45,437 nt of DNA from Candidatus Goldiibacteriota bacterium (GCA_938034975.1 CALHNI010000014.1:1-45437), one strand, 5' to 3'; positions 1 to 8,368 are shown, counted from the first letter of the stretch. Made by a program: numbers and translations. The notes: generated by a model from the sequence alone, not told the origin.

Positions 1-1
1 T

Positions 2-226
2 ACACAATTTATTTTACATTACCACAATACAGGTGCAGCGGTTCCGAGCGTTGATATATGGGATACAATACCTTCGGTTTTAACAGTAAATAATATTAAT
101 CCCACACCAACAGGTGGTCCAGTATCTGTTTCAGGTGGTAATTTATACTGGTGGCATTTTGCACCCTTGCCTGCAGGTGCAAATAGTTGTATTACGATAA
201 ATTTTACTGTTAATAGTTTACCTTAA
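2..226 (+). CDS. 3' end of a secreted DUF11-like repeat-domain protein (partial)
   Basis: An open frame enters from the left edge and ends at TAA 224-226, leaving 74 residues. The residues fit the end of a DUF11-type (conserved repeat domain) beta-sandwich: an NTG turn, then a DTIP motif, a PTPTGG loop, a YWW strand, then a LPAG turn and a final ITINFTV strand. Such domains occur in tandem in surface or secreted proteins of many bacteria. The start and any signal peptide lie outside the window, so the full length and function cannot be judged. A 12-bp hairpin (part of repeat R1) begins 29 bases after the stop and could end transcription. Confidence 0.6.
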   Translation, partial: TQFILHYHNTGAAVPSVDIWDTIPSVLTVNNINPTPTGGPVSVSGGNLYWWHFAPLPAGANSCITINFTVNSLP

Positions 227-254
227 AAGAGAAAAAAACAATGGACAATTTAAA

Positions 255-465
255 CCTGAAAAACGCATTAGCGTTTTTCAGGGGAAAAGAGAAAATATAA
301 AAAAAGGTTTATAAACAAATAAGAATTTTAAGAGTGTCCTTGTTTTTAAAATTAAAAAACAGGTGAATTAAAGTAATGTGCTATAAAAATAAAAAATTAT
401 TAAACAAAAAAGCCAAAAATATTTTATATCCCCGTAAAAACGCATTTTCTAACGCGTTTTTACGG
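255..465 (+). repeat. Hairpin-ended dispersed repeat, copy R1 (A to B orientation)
   Basis: End A is a perfect 12-bp hairpin at 255-282 (CCTGAAAAACGC, loop ATTA). End B is a hairpin at 432-465 (CCGTAAAAACGC with its complement). Between them is the family-conserved segment with AGGTGAA at 361-367, then AAAGTAATG and CTATAAAAAT. An ATG at 376 opens a 35-codon frame running through hairpin B to TGA 481-483. R1 matches R6 (33879-34090, opposite orientation) almost base for base over 210 bp, so these two form one subfamily. R1 lies between the end of the first gene and the infC promoter. Confidence 0.85.
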
Positions 466-479
466 ATAAATAAAATTTC

Positions 480-507
480 TTGACAAAAAAAAAATATATA
501 ATATAAT
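480..507 (+). promoter_or_regulatory. Sigma-70-type promoter of the infC operon
   Basis: TTGACA at 480-485 and TATAAT at 502-507 are separated by 16 bp, both perfect consensus. Transcription would start near 514 and give a leader of about 145 nt before the infC start at 661. The promoter begins 15 bp after repeat R1. Confidence 0.8.
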
Positions 508-537
508 TAAAAAATGTTAAATCAGGATTTAGTAAGC

Positions 538-636
538 AGAAGATTTATCTTCTCACCTGAGAAGGATTATTTAAATACTTGCTCGGGTTTAAAATATATG
601 ATATATGATAGAGAAGATGGCTTTTGCCATCTTTTT
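538..636 (+). promoter_or_regulatory. Attenuator-like leader upstream of infC-rpmI-rplT
   Basis: The leader has competing pairings. Hairpin 538-553 (AGAAGA/TCTTCT) excludes hairpin 549-564 (CTTCTC/GAGAAG). An intrinsic terminator is at 614-636 (AAGATGGC, loop TTTT, GCCATCTT, then T's). ATCTTCTC at 547-554 is perfectly complementary to GAGAAGAT at 611-618, so this long-range pairing would take the 5' arm of the terminator and act as an antiterminator. In Firmicutes the infC-rpmI-rplT leader is autoregulated by ribosomal protein L20. The same logic is likely here, but the sequence alone does not show the ligand. Confidence 0.65.
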
Positions 637-660
637 AAATTTATACGGAGGTGATACAAA

Positions 661-1179
661 ATTTCATCAAAAGAATTAAGAGTAAACGAGCAAATTTTTG
701 CAGAAAAAGTAAGGGTGATTGATAATGAAGGCAAATCTCTAGGGATTTTTGATTTGCAAAATGCTTTAAAAATGGCTGATGATTTGAATTTAGACCTTGT
801 GGAAATAAATCCAAATACAGACCCCCCGGTTTGTAAAATTATGGATTATAGTAAGTTTAAATACAATCAGATGAAAAAAGCAAAAGAAGCAAGGAAACAT
901 CAACAGGAGATTGTTATTAAAAGTATTCAGATGGGTCCCAATATCAAAGATCATGACCTTGAAATAAAATTAAAACATGCTCTTGAATTTCTTGAAAAAA
1001 ATTACAAAGTAAATTTTTCAATACAGTATAAAGGCAGGGATTTAGAACATAAAGATAAGACAGGACCTGAACTTTTAAATAAAATATTAAAATATATAAG
1101 TGAAAAAGGAAAATTGGAAAAAGATCCGGTATTTGATGCAAAAGAAATTTATTTTTCAATAATACCGAGAAAAGATTAA
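661..1179 (+). CDS. infC: Translation initiation factor IF-3, ATT start
   Basis: IF-3 binds the 30S subunit and checks initiator tRNA and start codon. The protein has the canonical N-terminal pattern KELRVNEQI, then the ALKMADDLNLDLVEI helix, the PPVCKIMDY motif and a C-terminal domain with the KGRDLEHKD loop. A GTG at 715 would cut off the conserved first 18 residues. In frame, ATT at 661 sits 5 nt after a strong GGAGGTGAT (647-655) and gives 172 aa, the usual length. E. coli infC also starts with AUU, which IF-3 uses to repress its own synthesis, so the ATT start is very probably genuine. rpmI and rplT follow directly. Confidence 0.93.
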   Translation: MSSKELRVNEQIFAEKVRVIDNEGKSLGIFDLQNALKMADDLNLDLVEINPNTDPPVCKIMDYSKFKYNQMKKAKEARKHQQEIVIKSIQMGPNIKDHDLEIKLKHALEFLEKNYKVNFSIQYKGRDLEHKDKTGPELLNKILKYISEKGKLEKDPVFDAKEIYFSIIPRKD

Positions 1180-1196
1180 AAAAGGAGAAAATGAAA

Positions 1197-1394
1197 ATGC
1201 CAAAATTAAAAACGAATTCCTGTGCTAAAAAAAGATTTAAGATAACAGCAAAAGGGAAAATAAAATTTAAACACGCAGGTTTAAGACATTTGCTTTCTCA
1301 TGAAAGCAGTAATGTCAAAAGACCAAAAAGAAAACCAGGTTATGTTGATAAAACACAGCAAAAGGATATATTAAAATTATTACCTTATAGATAA
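1197..1394 (+). CDS. rpmI: 50S ribosomal protein L35
   Basis: A small, very basic protein starting MPKLKTNSCAKKRFK, the classic L35 N-terminus, with the later HLLSHESSNVKR segment, which gives 65 aa, typical for the family. ATG 1191 also exists (adds Met-Lys), but GGAG at 1184-1187 is only 3 nt from it and 9 nt from ATG 1197, and L35 proteins start at MPKLK, so 1197 is preferred. It sits 17 bp after infC and 36 bp before rplT, the conserved infC-rpmI-rplT order. Confidence 0.95.
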   Translation: MPKLKTNSCAKKRFKITAKGKIKFKHAGLRHLLSHESSNVKRPKRKPGYVDKTQQKDILKLLPYR

Positions 1395-1430
1395 TAAATA
1401 TTTTAAGAAAACTAACGGAGGTTAAATAAA

Positions 1431-1799
1431 ATGGCAAGAGTAAAAAGAGGTGTGATGACCAGAAAACGTCATAAAAAAATGATTAAACTGGCAAAGGGTT
1501 ATTATGCAAGAAAAAAGAATGTTTGGTCAAAAGCGTCAGAGCAGGTAAGGAAGGGCTGGGAGTATGCTTATTTTGGAAGAAAACAGAAAAAAAGAAATTT
1601 TAGAAAATTATGGATAGTAAGAATAAACGCTGCATGCAGATTAAATGATATTTCTTATTCAAAGTTTATTTCAGGGCTTAAAAAGGCAAATATTGAAATA
1701 AACAGAAAACAACTTGCGGAACTTGCAGTAAATGATTCTGCTGCATTTGCAAAACTTGTTGAAGTTTCAAAAGGGAAAAATTTAGTTACCGCTGGTTAA
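1431..1799 (+). CDS. rplT: 50S ribosomal protein L20
   Basis: 122 residues with the L20 signature: N-terminal MARVKRGV, then the [12 protein letters not shown] stretch, [21 protein letters not shown] cut by the usual RLND turn, and a C-terminal [16 protein letters not shown] segment. L20 is an early 23S rRNA assembly protein, and in several bacteria it represses its own operon by binding the leader RNA. The start is preceded by ACGGAGGT with good spacing. No clear terminator separates it from the permease gene 25 bp downstream, so read-through is possible. Confidence 0.96.
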   Translation: MARVKRGVMTRKRHKKMIKLAKGYYARKKNVWSKASEQVRKGWEYAYFGRKQKKRNFRKLWIVRINAACRLNDISYSKFISGLKKANIEINRKQLAELAVNDSAAFAKLVEVSKGKNLVTAG

Positions 1800-1824
1800 A
1801 AAAAAAAATGGGGTTACAGTGTAA

Positions 1825-3783
1825 ATGGTTGAGCGCTTGAGGTCTATACAAAGAAAGATAATAATTGAAAAAGAAAAATTAAAAAGAGAAATAGGTGTGG
1901 CTGGACTTTTAAGCACAGCCTATGGAAATGTTGGTTCATCAATATATTATGCACTTGGCGCAACTGCTGTTTTTGCTTTGGGTGCAACTCCGATTGCTAT
2001 TGCAGTTGCAGGCATATTTTTTGTATTTAGCGTTTTTAGTTTTTCAGAAGGTGCTAGCATGTTCCCTTTTGCCGGTGGTGCAGCTTTTTACGCGAGAAAA
2101 GCATATAACGAAGTCATAAGTTTTTTTGCCGGCTGGGTTGATTTGCTTTCTTATATTGCAACAATTGCAATATCATCTGTTACTGCTGTTTATTATGCCG
2201 CATATTTTTTCCCATTTTTAAAAGTTCCTATTCCGATAAAAATAGGGGAAAATATAAGTTTTTCAACAGATCCTAATTTTTTTGTTATTTTTTTTGCGGT
2301 TATGATAGTTTTATTTCTTATGGGATTAAATATAATAGGTATTAAAGAGACAATGAAATTTAATATATTTTTTGCTGTTTTAGATATATTAACACAGTTG
2401 ATAATTGTTGTTTTGGGTTTCATACTTTTATTTAATCTGGATGAATTGTTGAGTTTGCCGTCAAAAGGACCTGAATACTGGCCTGATTTTAAAAATCTTA
2501 TATATGGATTTGCAGTTGCCATAGTTGCTTATACTGGTATTGATACAATTTCCCAGATGGCAGAAGAAACAGCAGATTATAAAATAAAGATTCCCAAAGC
2601 ATATAATTTACTTATGATAATTGTTTTATTAATGTATTTAACCATACCTGTGGTTGGTATAAGTGCGGTAGGTCCTAAGGAACTTGCAACCACCTGGCAT
2701 ACTGATCCGATAGCCGGTATTGCTCATTATATGCCACAAATTACAATAGCAGGGGCAAAAATAAATTTAAGCGCAATTTTTGCGCCATGGATTGCTTTGC
2801 TTGCTATTTCAATATTACTTATTGCAACAAATGCCGGGATAATAGGAGCGTCACGTCTTGCATACTCAATGGGACAATACAGACAATTGCCATCTTTTAT
2901 TTTTAAATTGCATCGTAAATTTAATACTCCACATAAAGGAATCATGTTTTTTTGTTTTGTTGCAATTTTATTACTTATATCAGGAATTTTTTTTAAGGAT
3001 ATTTTTGTAAAGTTGGCTATTTTATATAGTTTTGCAACAATTATTATTTTTATAATTGCTGATTTATCCATAATTGTTTTAAGGTTAAAATTTCCTGAAA
3101 TGGAGAGACCTTTTAAAATACCATTGAATATAAAAATTAAAGGGAAAGAATTGCCACTTACAGCGATTATAGGTTCCATATTCAAAATTTTAATTTTTTT
3201 TGTTATAATAACAGGGAATGCATGGGCAAGTTTTATCGGTTTGGGTTGGATAATTGCAGGGTTTATTCTGTATTTTATTTACAGAACAGGGTATAAATTA
3301 CCAGTGTTTGAAGAAGTATCAATAGAAAGAGTTGCAGAAGCAGCTTATTTGCCTATTGTATATGAAGGTATTTTAGTTCCTACTACAGGAGAGATTGATG
3401 CTGAGATGATTCAAATGGCATGTAAAATAGCACAACGTGATAAATCAAATGTGACAGCTCTTTATGTTATTGAAGTCCCTATGGTTTTACCTTTGGATGC
3501 AAAAATACCGGCAGAAGAAGAAAAGGCACATAAAATTATGGACCAGGCAGAATTGATTGGAAAAGAATACGGAGTTCAGATAAATACGAAAATAATTCAG
3601 ACAAGAACCGCAGGAAAAGCAATTGTTGAGCAGGCAAAAGCAATGAAGGCAAGTTTGATATTATTAGGTTCAGGTAGCAGAGAAAAGAAAACAGAAGAAA
3701 TATTAAATGGAAAAACCGTTAACTTTGTTGCTAAAAATGCTCCTTGTCCTGTATTGACTAATATCGCAGAAAATGTTTTTTAA
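1825..3783 (+). CDS. APC-superfamily permease with C-terminal UspA-like domain
   Basis: 652 residues. About 12 hydrophobic segments fill residues 25-490, with the APC hallmark near the start (GVAGLLSTAYGNVGSSIYYALG), followed by a universal stress protein-like domain at about 509-650 (LPIVYEGILVPTTG start, LLGSGS near the end). APC transporters move amino acids, polyamines or, in the KUP/KimA branch, potassium. The two RCK/TrkA proteins directly downstream (16 bp gap) point to a monovalent cation substrate, but this is inference. The USP nucleotide-binding loop is only partly canonical (GSGS, then NGKTV). The ATG at 1825 has no strong Shine-Dalgarno site, so translation may be coupled to upstream transcription. 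Confidence 0.8.
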   Translation: MVERLRSIQRKIIIEKEKLKREIGVAGLLSTAYGNVGSSIYYALGATAVFALGATPIAIAVAGIFFVFSVFSFSEGASMFPFAGGAAFYARKAYNEVISFFAGWVDLLSYIATIAISSVTAVYYAAYFFPFLKVPIPIKIGENISFSTDPNFFVIFFAVMIVLFLMGLNIIGIKETMKFNIFFAVLDILTQLIIVVLGFILLFNLDELLSLPSKGPEYWPDFKNLIYGFAVAIVAYTGIDTISQMAEETADYKIKIPKAYNLLMIIVLLMYLTIPVVGISAVGPKELATTWHTDPIAGIAHYMPQITIAGAKINLSAIFAPWIALLAISILLIATNAGIIGASRLAYSMGQYRQLPSFIFKLHRKFNTPHKGIMFFCFVAILLLISGIFFKDIFVKLAILYSFATIIIFIIADLSIIVLRLKFPEMERPFKIPLNIKIKGKELPLTAIIGSIFKILIFFVIITGNAWASFIGLGWIIAGFILYFIYRTGYKLPVFEEVSIERVAEAAYLPIVYEGILVPTTGEIDAEMIQMACKIAQRDKSNVTALYVIEVPMVLPLDAKIPAEEEKAHKIMDQAELIGKEYGVQINTKIIQTRTAGKAIVEQAKAMKASLILLGSGSREKKTEEILNGKTVNFVAKNAPCPVLTNIAENVF

Positions 3784-3798
3784 AGAAAGGATAAAAAA

Positions 3799-4236
3799 AT
3801 GAAAATAGTGATACTGGGGTGCGGAAGATTAGGTTCCCGCGTAGCATTAAAATTAGGCAAAGATGAAAATAATCAGATAATTGTTATTGATAAAAATCCT
3901 GATGCTTTTATTTTGCTTGGTAAGGATTTTAAAGGTAAAATTCTTGAAGGTGATGGAGCAAATATGGAAACATATATTAAAATTATGACTGAAAAACCAG
4001 ATGTGTTTTTAGCCCTTACCAATTCAGATAATACAAACATAATGGCTGCTGAAATAGCAAAACAAAAATATAAAGTTGAAAAGACAATTGCAAAGGTTTA
4101 TGACCCTATAAGGGCAAGGGCTTTTGAAGAATTAGGGATAGAAACAATATGTCCAACTTTGCTCTGCGAAAAGAAGATAAATAAAATGATTGAAAAAGCA
4201 AAGGTAAAAGAAAGCGAGAGTGATGAGGATGCCTGA
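3799..4236 (+). CDS. RCK_N (TrkA-N) domain protein, single domain
   Basis: 145 residues with a Rossmann fold: GCGRLGSRVA at residues 7-16, an acidic residue ending strand 2 (IVIDKN), a DGAN turn and LALTNSDNTN. This is the regulator-of-K+-conductance N-domain of TrkA/KtrA, which binds NAD(H) or ATP/ADP and gates cation transporters. No RCK_C domain follows. The protein ends in an acidic tail and overlaps the next RCK gene by 17 nt. The pair (RCK_N only, then RCK_N+RCK_C) probably forms a hetero-oligomer attached to the permease upstream, with AAAGGA before its ATG. Confidence 0.82.
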   Translation: MKIVILGCGRLGSRVALKLGKDENNQIIVIDKNPDAFILLGKDFKGKILEGDGANMETYIKIMTEKPDVFLALTNSDNTNIMAAEIAKQKYKVEKTIAKVYDPIRARAFEELGIETICPTLLCEKKINKMIEKAKVKESESDEDA

Positions 4237-4909
4237 TTTATCAGAAAAAGATAACCGTAAGTTTATCATAGTTGTTGGCGCCGGAAAGATGGGATATAAT
4301 CTTACAAAACTTTTGATTTCTGAGGGGCATGAGGTTCTTTTGGTGGAAAAAGATAAAGCAAGGTTCAATGAGTTAAGTGCTGAATTAGGTGAAAGTATAT
4401 TTTTAGGCGATGCTGCTGAATCTGATGTTTTAAAACAGATAGGGACTAACAGAGCAAATGTAGTTGTTGCAGTAACAGGAGATGATGATACAAATCTGAT
4501 AATCTGTCAGATGGCAAAAATAATGTATATGACGCCAAGAACGATAGCAAGAATTTCAAATCCCCAAAATGAAGATATTTTTTCAACATTAGGTGTTGAT
4601 AACATTGTAAATACCACACATATAGTAAATTCTCTTATTGAAAAAGAAGTTGATGCAGGAATGATAGTGCCAATACTTGATATAAAAGGAAGTAATGCTG
4701 AAATAGTTGAAACAGAACTTTCATCAAATTCACCTATAATAAATAAGGCAATAAAAGATATAAAATTACCTGAAGAGAGTTTAATTGTTTCAATTTTAAG
4801 GGATGGTCAGGTAGTTTTTCCGCACGGAAACACAGTGCTTAAAAATGGAGATACAATTATGATACTGGTTTCCAAGGAAAAGCGGGATATTTTAAGACAA
4901 ATTCTATGA
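4220..4909 (+). CDS. TrkA-family K+ uptake regulator, RCK_N plus RCK_C
   Basis: 229 residues. An RCK_N Rossmann domain (VVGAGKMGYNLTK at about 18-30, LVEKD, LGDAAES, AVTGDDDTN) is followed by an RCK_C domain at about 145-229 that ends in the typical DGQVVFPHGNTVLKNGD turn. RCK_C domains of KtrA/KtrC and CpaA are established c-di-AMP receptors in Firmicutes, and this window encodes a diadenylate cyclase (37442-38218). Three starts are possible: GTG 4220, ATG 4223 and ATG 4229. GAGAG at 4215-4219 favours none decisively. The gene ends about 50 bp before repeat R2. Confidence 0.83.
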   Translation: MMRMPDLSEKDNRKFIIVVGAGKMGYNLTKLLISEGHEVLLVEKDKARFNELSAELGESIFLGDAAESDVLKQIGTNRANVVVAVTGDDDTNLIICQMAKIMYMTPRTIARISNPQNEDIFSTLGVDNIVNTTHIVNSLIEKEVDAGMIVPILDIKGSNAEIVETELSSNSPIINKAIKDIKLPEESLIVSILRDGQVVFPHGNTVLKNGDTIMILVSKEKRDILRQIL

Positions 4910-4958
4910 AAATTTATTCAAGATTTTTAAATCAGAAAATAAATAAATTGATTTCTTT

Positions 4959-5165
4959 CTGAAAATCGTATTAAAAGATTGCGATTTCCAGGAGAAAAAA
5001 CACAAGAATAATATATTATTTTAAAAAATAAAATATTTAAAACAACGCTTGAGTTTTATTTTAAATTTAAAAAACGGGTGAATAAAAGTAATGCATTATA
5101 AAAATAAAATTAATAAAAAAATTTTGTTTTTCCGTAAAAACGAGTTTTCTAACGCGTTTTTACGG
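4959..5165 (+). repeat. Hairpin-ended dispersed repeat, copy R2, fused to a gene start
   Basis: End A is an imperfect hairpin at 4959-4991 (CTGAAAATCG with GCGATTTCCAG). End B is at 5132-5165 (CCGTAAAAACGAGTT, TTCT loop, AACGCGTTTTTACGG). The conserved interior is present: a TTTTATTTTAAATTT tract, then ACGGGTGAATAAAAG and ATG at 5091. The first 25 codons of the following GT-C gene are exactly the repeat from that ATG to the last base of hairpin B. Confidence 0.85.
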
Positions 5166-7151
5166 TTTCTTTTTATTTATTGTTTAGCAGTTTCTTTTTT
5201 ATTTTTATTTACAATGCTTATCTATAGCAATTTAAATTTTTCAGCCCCGCTGGATGATGCATTTATTTATTTTCAGTATGCAAGGAATACAGCTTTTGGG
5301 AATTTTTTTGAATATGTAAAAGGAGAAGGTTATTCATCAGGAGCAACCAGTTTTATTTATGTGTTTTTTTTAATTCCTTTTATTTATATTTTTAAAGGGC
5401 AGTACTTAATAATTGCGACTTATATTATAGGTGGCGTATGTTTATTCGTTACATCCTATTTTTTGTATAAGTTAATTCATCATATAACAAATAATGAAAA
5501 ATTGGCTTTTTTTGGTGTTTTGTTATTTGTTTTAAATGGTAATATTTTATGGGGTTTTTTTTCTGGTATGGAAATATGCCTGATTTTTACATTTGTTATT
5601 TTAGCGTTATATTACATTGCTGTTCCTTCTGAGACTTATAAAAAAATTTTGGCGCTTTGTTTTTTATCCCTGACAAGACCCGAGAGTTATATTCTCGTGT
5701 TGATTTTTTTTATAGTTAAAATTTTCAACAGAATTTATAATAAAAAAGAAAAATTGCTTGTCTATTTAATTCCTGTTTTTACCGGTCTTATCTATTTTTT
5801 ATTAAACAAATTTTTTACCGGTGATTATATGCCAAACACAATGCGGGCTAAATCAAATTTTTCCCTATTTTATTTTGATTATACAGAAATGATAAAACAC
5901 GGATGGGTATTTTATCTGCAGTTTTTAAAGGACATTTTTAACGGTGGTAAAGAACACTATTTTTTACATTACTCATTATTCTTTTTTTTAATTGGAATTA
6001 TGCCAGGGGTTATAAAAGAAATAAAAAACAAAAAAATGGAATTTTTTTCAATTTCTTTTTTTTGGTTTTTTATAGGTGTTATGGCAACAATGTTTTCAAG
6101 TTTTGCGCTTGTCCATAATTTCAGATATACAATGCCTTTTACAATAATCTTTATACTTTTTTTGGTAAATGGTTTAAAATTTGTTTTTGATACTTTAAAA
6201 ATATCAAAATACAGTTTACTTGTCATGGCAATTTTAAGCGTTTTTATCGTCTTTAATATTTTTACTTTTTTTGCAAATATAATAAACTTTGGCAGGGATT
6301 GCAACGCGATTTATTCTCAATCAATTCAGGCAGGTAAATGGTTAAGAGAAAATTTAAAAGATAAAAAAGTCGCTGTCAATGATGTCGGTGCAATTCAATA
6401 TTTTTTCAACGGGAAAATTTTTGACCTTGTTGGACTTGTAACAAATCATCAGGCAATAAATTTCAGGAATGGATTACCTGGCGTATTTGAAGCACTAGAA
6501 CGTATAAAGCCTGAATATTTTATGGTGCATATTGGCTGGTTTAATTATGAACCATATACTATTTTTAAAAAACCAAAACTTGCTGAATTTTCAATAAAAA
6601 GAGAACCCCCTTATTATGTTATCGGCTCACCAGAAATATGTTTTGAAACAGATATGTCACTTTTTCAAAGTGGTGATGAAATGCTTAAAGATTTTACTGA
6701 AAATGGCAATTTTATTTTAAAAGATAAAATAGATATTTGTGATATTATAGACGAAAAAGAACATTCTTATAAAATATGGGTTAAATGGCGCGGGGAATAT
6801 CCCGGGACAGAACTTTATGAGGAAAATTCCAAATATAGCGGGAAAAGAATAATTGATGCCGGCAGAATAACAAGTGGCGGGGAACAATTCAAAATAAAAA
6901 ATTTAATTCCCGGAGTTGATACCAAAATCATAATAAGAACTTATAACAACCCACGGAACTTACTTGACGTATTTATTAATGGGCAAAAAATAGGCAGATG
7001 GCTGATAGAAGAGACCGAAGGTTTTTCAGAAAATGAATTTTTTATAAAAGGTGATTATATAAAAAAAACAGAAGAAATTATCAAACTTGAAGTTGTTTCA
7101 AAAAACAGGTATAATAGTTTTTACTATTTTATTTTACAAAAAAAGACCTAA
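5091..7151 (+). CDS. GT-C fold membrane glycosyltransferase (DDAFIYF motif)
   Basis: 686 residues. The first membrane helix at about 26-46 is followed by APLDDAFIYFQYARN (Asp55-Asp56), the catalytic-loop signature of GT-C enzymes of the AftB/ArnT type that use polyprenyl-phosphate sugars. About ten more hydrophobic segments run to about residue 405, then a soluble C-terminal domain of about 280 residues of unknown role. Residues 1-25 are encoded by repeat R2. Helix 1 begins straight after it, so any start before helix 1 must lie in the repeat (ATG 5091, or TTG at codon 12). GGGTGA lies 9 nt before ATG 5091. It is followed 8 bp later by a second GT-C gene. Confidence 0.75.
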   Translation: MHYKNKINKKILFFRKNEFSNAFLRFLFIYCLAVSFLFLFTMLIYSNLNFSAPLDDAFIYFQYARNTAFGNFFEYVKGEGYSSGATSFIYVFFLIPFIYIFKGQYLIIATYIIGGVCLFVTSYFLYKLIHHITNNEKLAFFGVLLFVLNGNILWGFFSGMEICLIFTFVILALYYIAVPSETYKKILALCFLSLTRPESYILVLIFFIVKIFNRIYNKKEKLLVYLIPVFTGLIYFLLNKFFTGDYMPNTMRAKSNFSLFYFDYTEMIKHGWVFYLQFLKDIFNGGKEHYFLHYSLFFFLIGIMPGVIKEIKNKKMEFFSISFFWFFIGVMATMFSSFALVHNFRYTMPFTIIFILFLVNGLKFVFDTLKISKYSLLVMAILSVFIVFNIFTFFANIINFGRDCNAIYSQSIQAGKWLRENLKDKKVAVNDVGAIQYFFNGKIFDLVGLVTNHQAINFRNGLPGVFEALERIKPEYFMVHIGWFNYEPYTIFKKPKLAEFSIKREPPYYVIGSPEICFETDMSLFQSGDEMLKDFTENGNFILKDKIDICDIIDEKEHSYKIWVKWRGEYPGTELYEENSKYSGKRIIDAGRITSGGEQFKIKNLIPGVDTKIIIRTYNNPRNLLDVFINGQKIGRWLIEETEGFSENEFFIKGDYIKKTEEIIKLEVVSKNRYNSFYYFILQKKT

Positions 7152-7159
7152 GGTGAAAA

Positions 7160-8368
7160 ATGGAAAGATATTTTAGAATTATTAAAGATGTGCCTGTGAA
7201 CTTATTGCTTTTTTTGCTTGGCTTTGTTTTTGTTTTTCAGGTAAGTTTAACAATGTTTTATAGCAACAATATAGTTACATTTTCAAACAAATTCAGTTTT
7301 TATTCTATTAACAGGGCTGTTGATTTTGCCGATTCTAATTTTACGACAATGAAATTTGACATAAATTATAAAAAAGAAATAAACGGGGTTCTTTATCCTT
7401 TTGTCATATCATTTTTGTATAAAATAGTGGGAAAGAATAATATTGTTCCTTTGTTATATGTTATGTCATTTCTGGTTTTTTTTATTATTTCTATATTTTT
7501 TTATGTTGTGTCTGAAAAATTTTCAGGCAGGGAAATTTCTTTATTTTCAACGATATTGTTTATAACTTCTATGCCTGTTATAATTTCAATTTATAGCGGG
7601 ACAGATGTGGTACTGACTTTTTTACTTTTTGCATTAAACATCTATTTTTTGATTTTTGATGTGGAAAGGAGAAAGTATAAAGGCGCATTAATAACTTCTT
7701 TTCTTTTATTTTTTTGCAGTTTAACATCCGCAATACTTGGATTTATATCCCTGCTTTATATCGGGTTGAAGTTTTTCAACAAAAAAATCAAAACGGATTA
7801 TAATAAAATAATATCGGTGACTTTTATTTTATTTTTTATAATCTGCGCTGTATTTTTATTTTATATTCTGGCTGAAAAAAAAGACCTGCAAAAGACCCCT
7901 TTATTTGAAACAAAAACTTTTTTTGTAAATACATTTTTTAAAGACGGATTTTTATGGTCAGAACTTTTTGCTCCTTTTGTTGGGTTGTTTTTTTACATCG
8001 GGATGTTTATTAAGGTTTTTGGTGATATTAAAAATAAAGAAATAACTTTTAATATTTATTCTTTATTTTTAACTGTTGCTGTATTATTGATGGAGTTTTT
8101 TTCAACTTTTTCATCTGAAACAGAAACGATTTTTTTTATATCGCCCTTTTATTTTATTTTTGTTTTGTATGCCTGTTATGGTCTTTATTATTTTTCTTTG
8201 ATTATTATGAAAGTAAAAAACATTAATAAAAATTTTATTTTTACTGGATTATTTTTATTTGTCCTGTTTTATAATGTAATTTTAGTTTTCAATAAATCAG
8301 TGGAACAAAATAATAATATAAGATTTATAGCAAATGAATTTTACATACAGAAATTTATGGAGAAATAA
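7160..8368 (+). CDS. GT-C/GT39-like multi-pass membrane protein
   Basis: 402 residues, almost all hydrophobic, with 10-11 predicted helices starting at about residue 14. The arrangement resembles the membrane part of dolichyl-phosphate-mannose-type (GT39/PMT_2) enzymes: a first helix, an extracytoplasmic loop with FADSNFTTM and NGVLYPFVISFLYKIVG, then packed helices. The usual acidic catalytic pair is not obvious, so activity is uncertain. The start has AGGTGAAAA just upstream, and the gene lies 8 bp after the previous GT-C gene and 1 bp before the next. It is probably part of the same glycosylation unit. Confidence 0.6.
   Translation: MERYFRIIKDVPVNLLLFLLGFVFVFQVSLTMFYSNNIVTFSNKFSFYSINRAVDFADSNFTTMKFDINYKKEINGVLYPFVISFLYKIVGKNNIVPLLYVMSFLVFFIISIFFYVVSEKFSGREISLFSTILFITSMPVIISIYSGTDVVLTFLLFALNIYFLIFDVERRKYKGALITSFLLFFCSLTSAILGFISLLYIGLKFFNKKIKTDYNKIISVTFILFFIICAVFLFYILAEKKDLQKTPLFETKTFFVNTFFKDGFLWSELFAPFVGLFFYIGMFIKVFGDIKNKEITFNIYSLFLTVAVLLMEFFSTFSSETETIFFISPFYFIFVLYACYGLYYFSLIIMKVKNINKNFIFTGLFLFVLFYNVILVFNKSVEQNNNIRFIANEFYIQKFMEK

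Noticed and set aside
1825-3783. Naming the permease KimA or a known K+ transporter
   Set aside because: The APC core does not show enough distinguishing motifs by eye; the RCK context is only suggestive.
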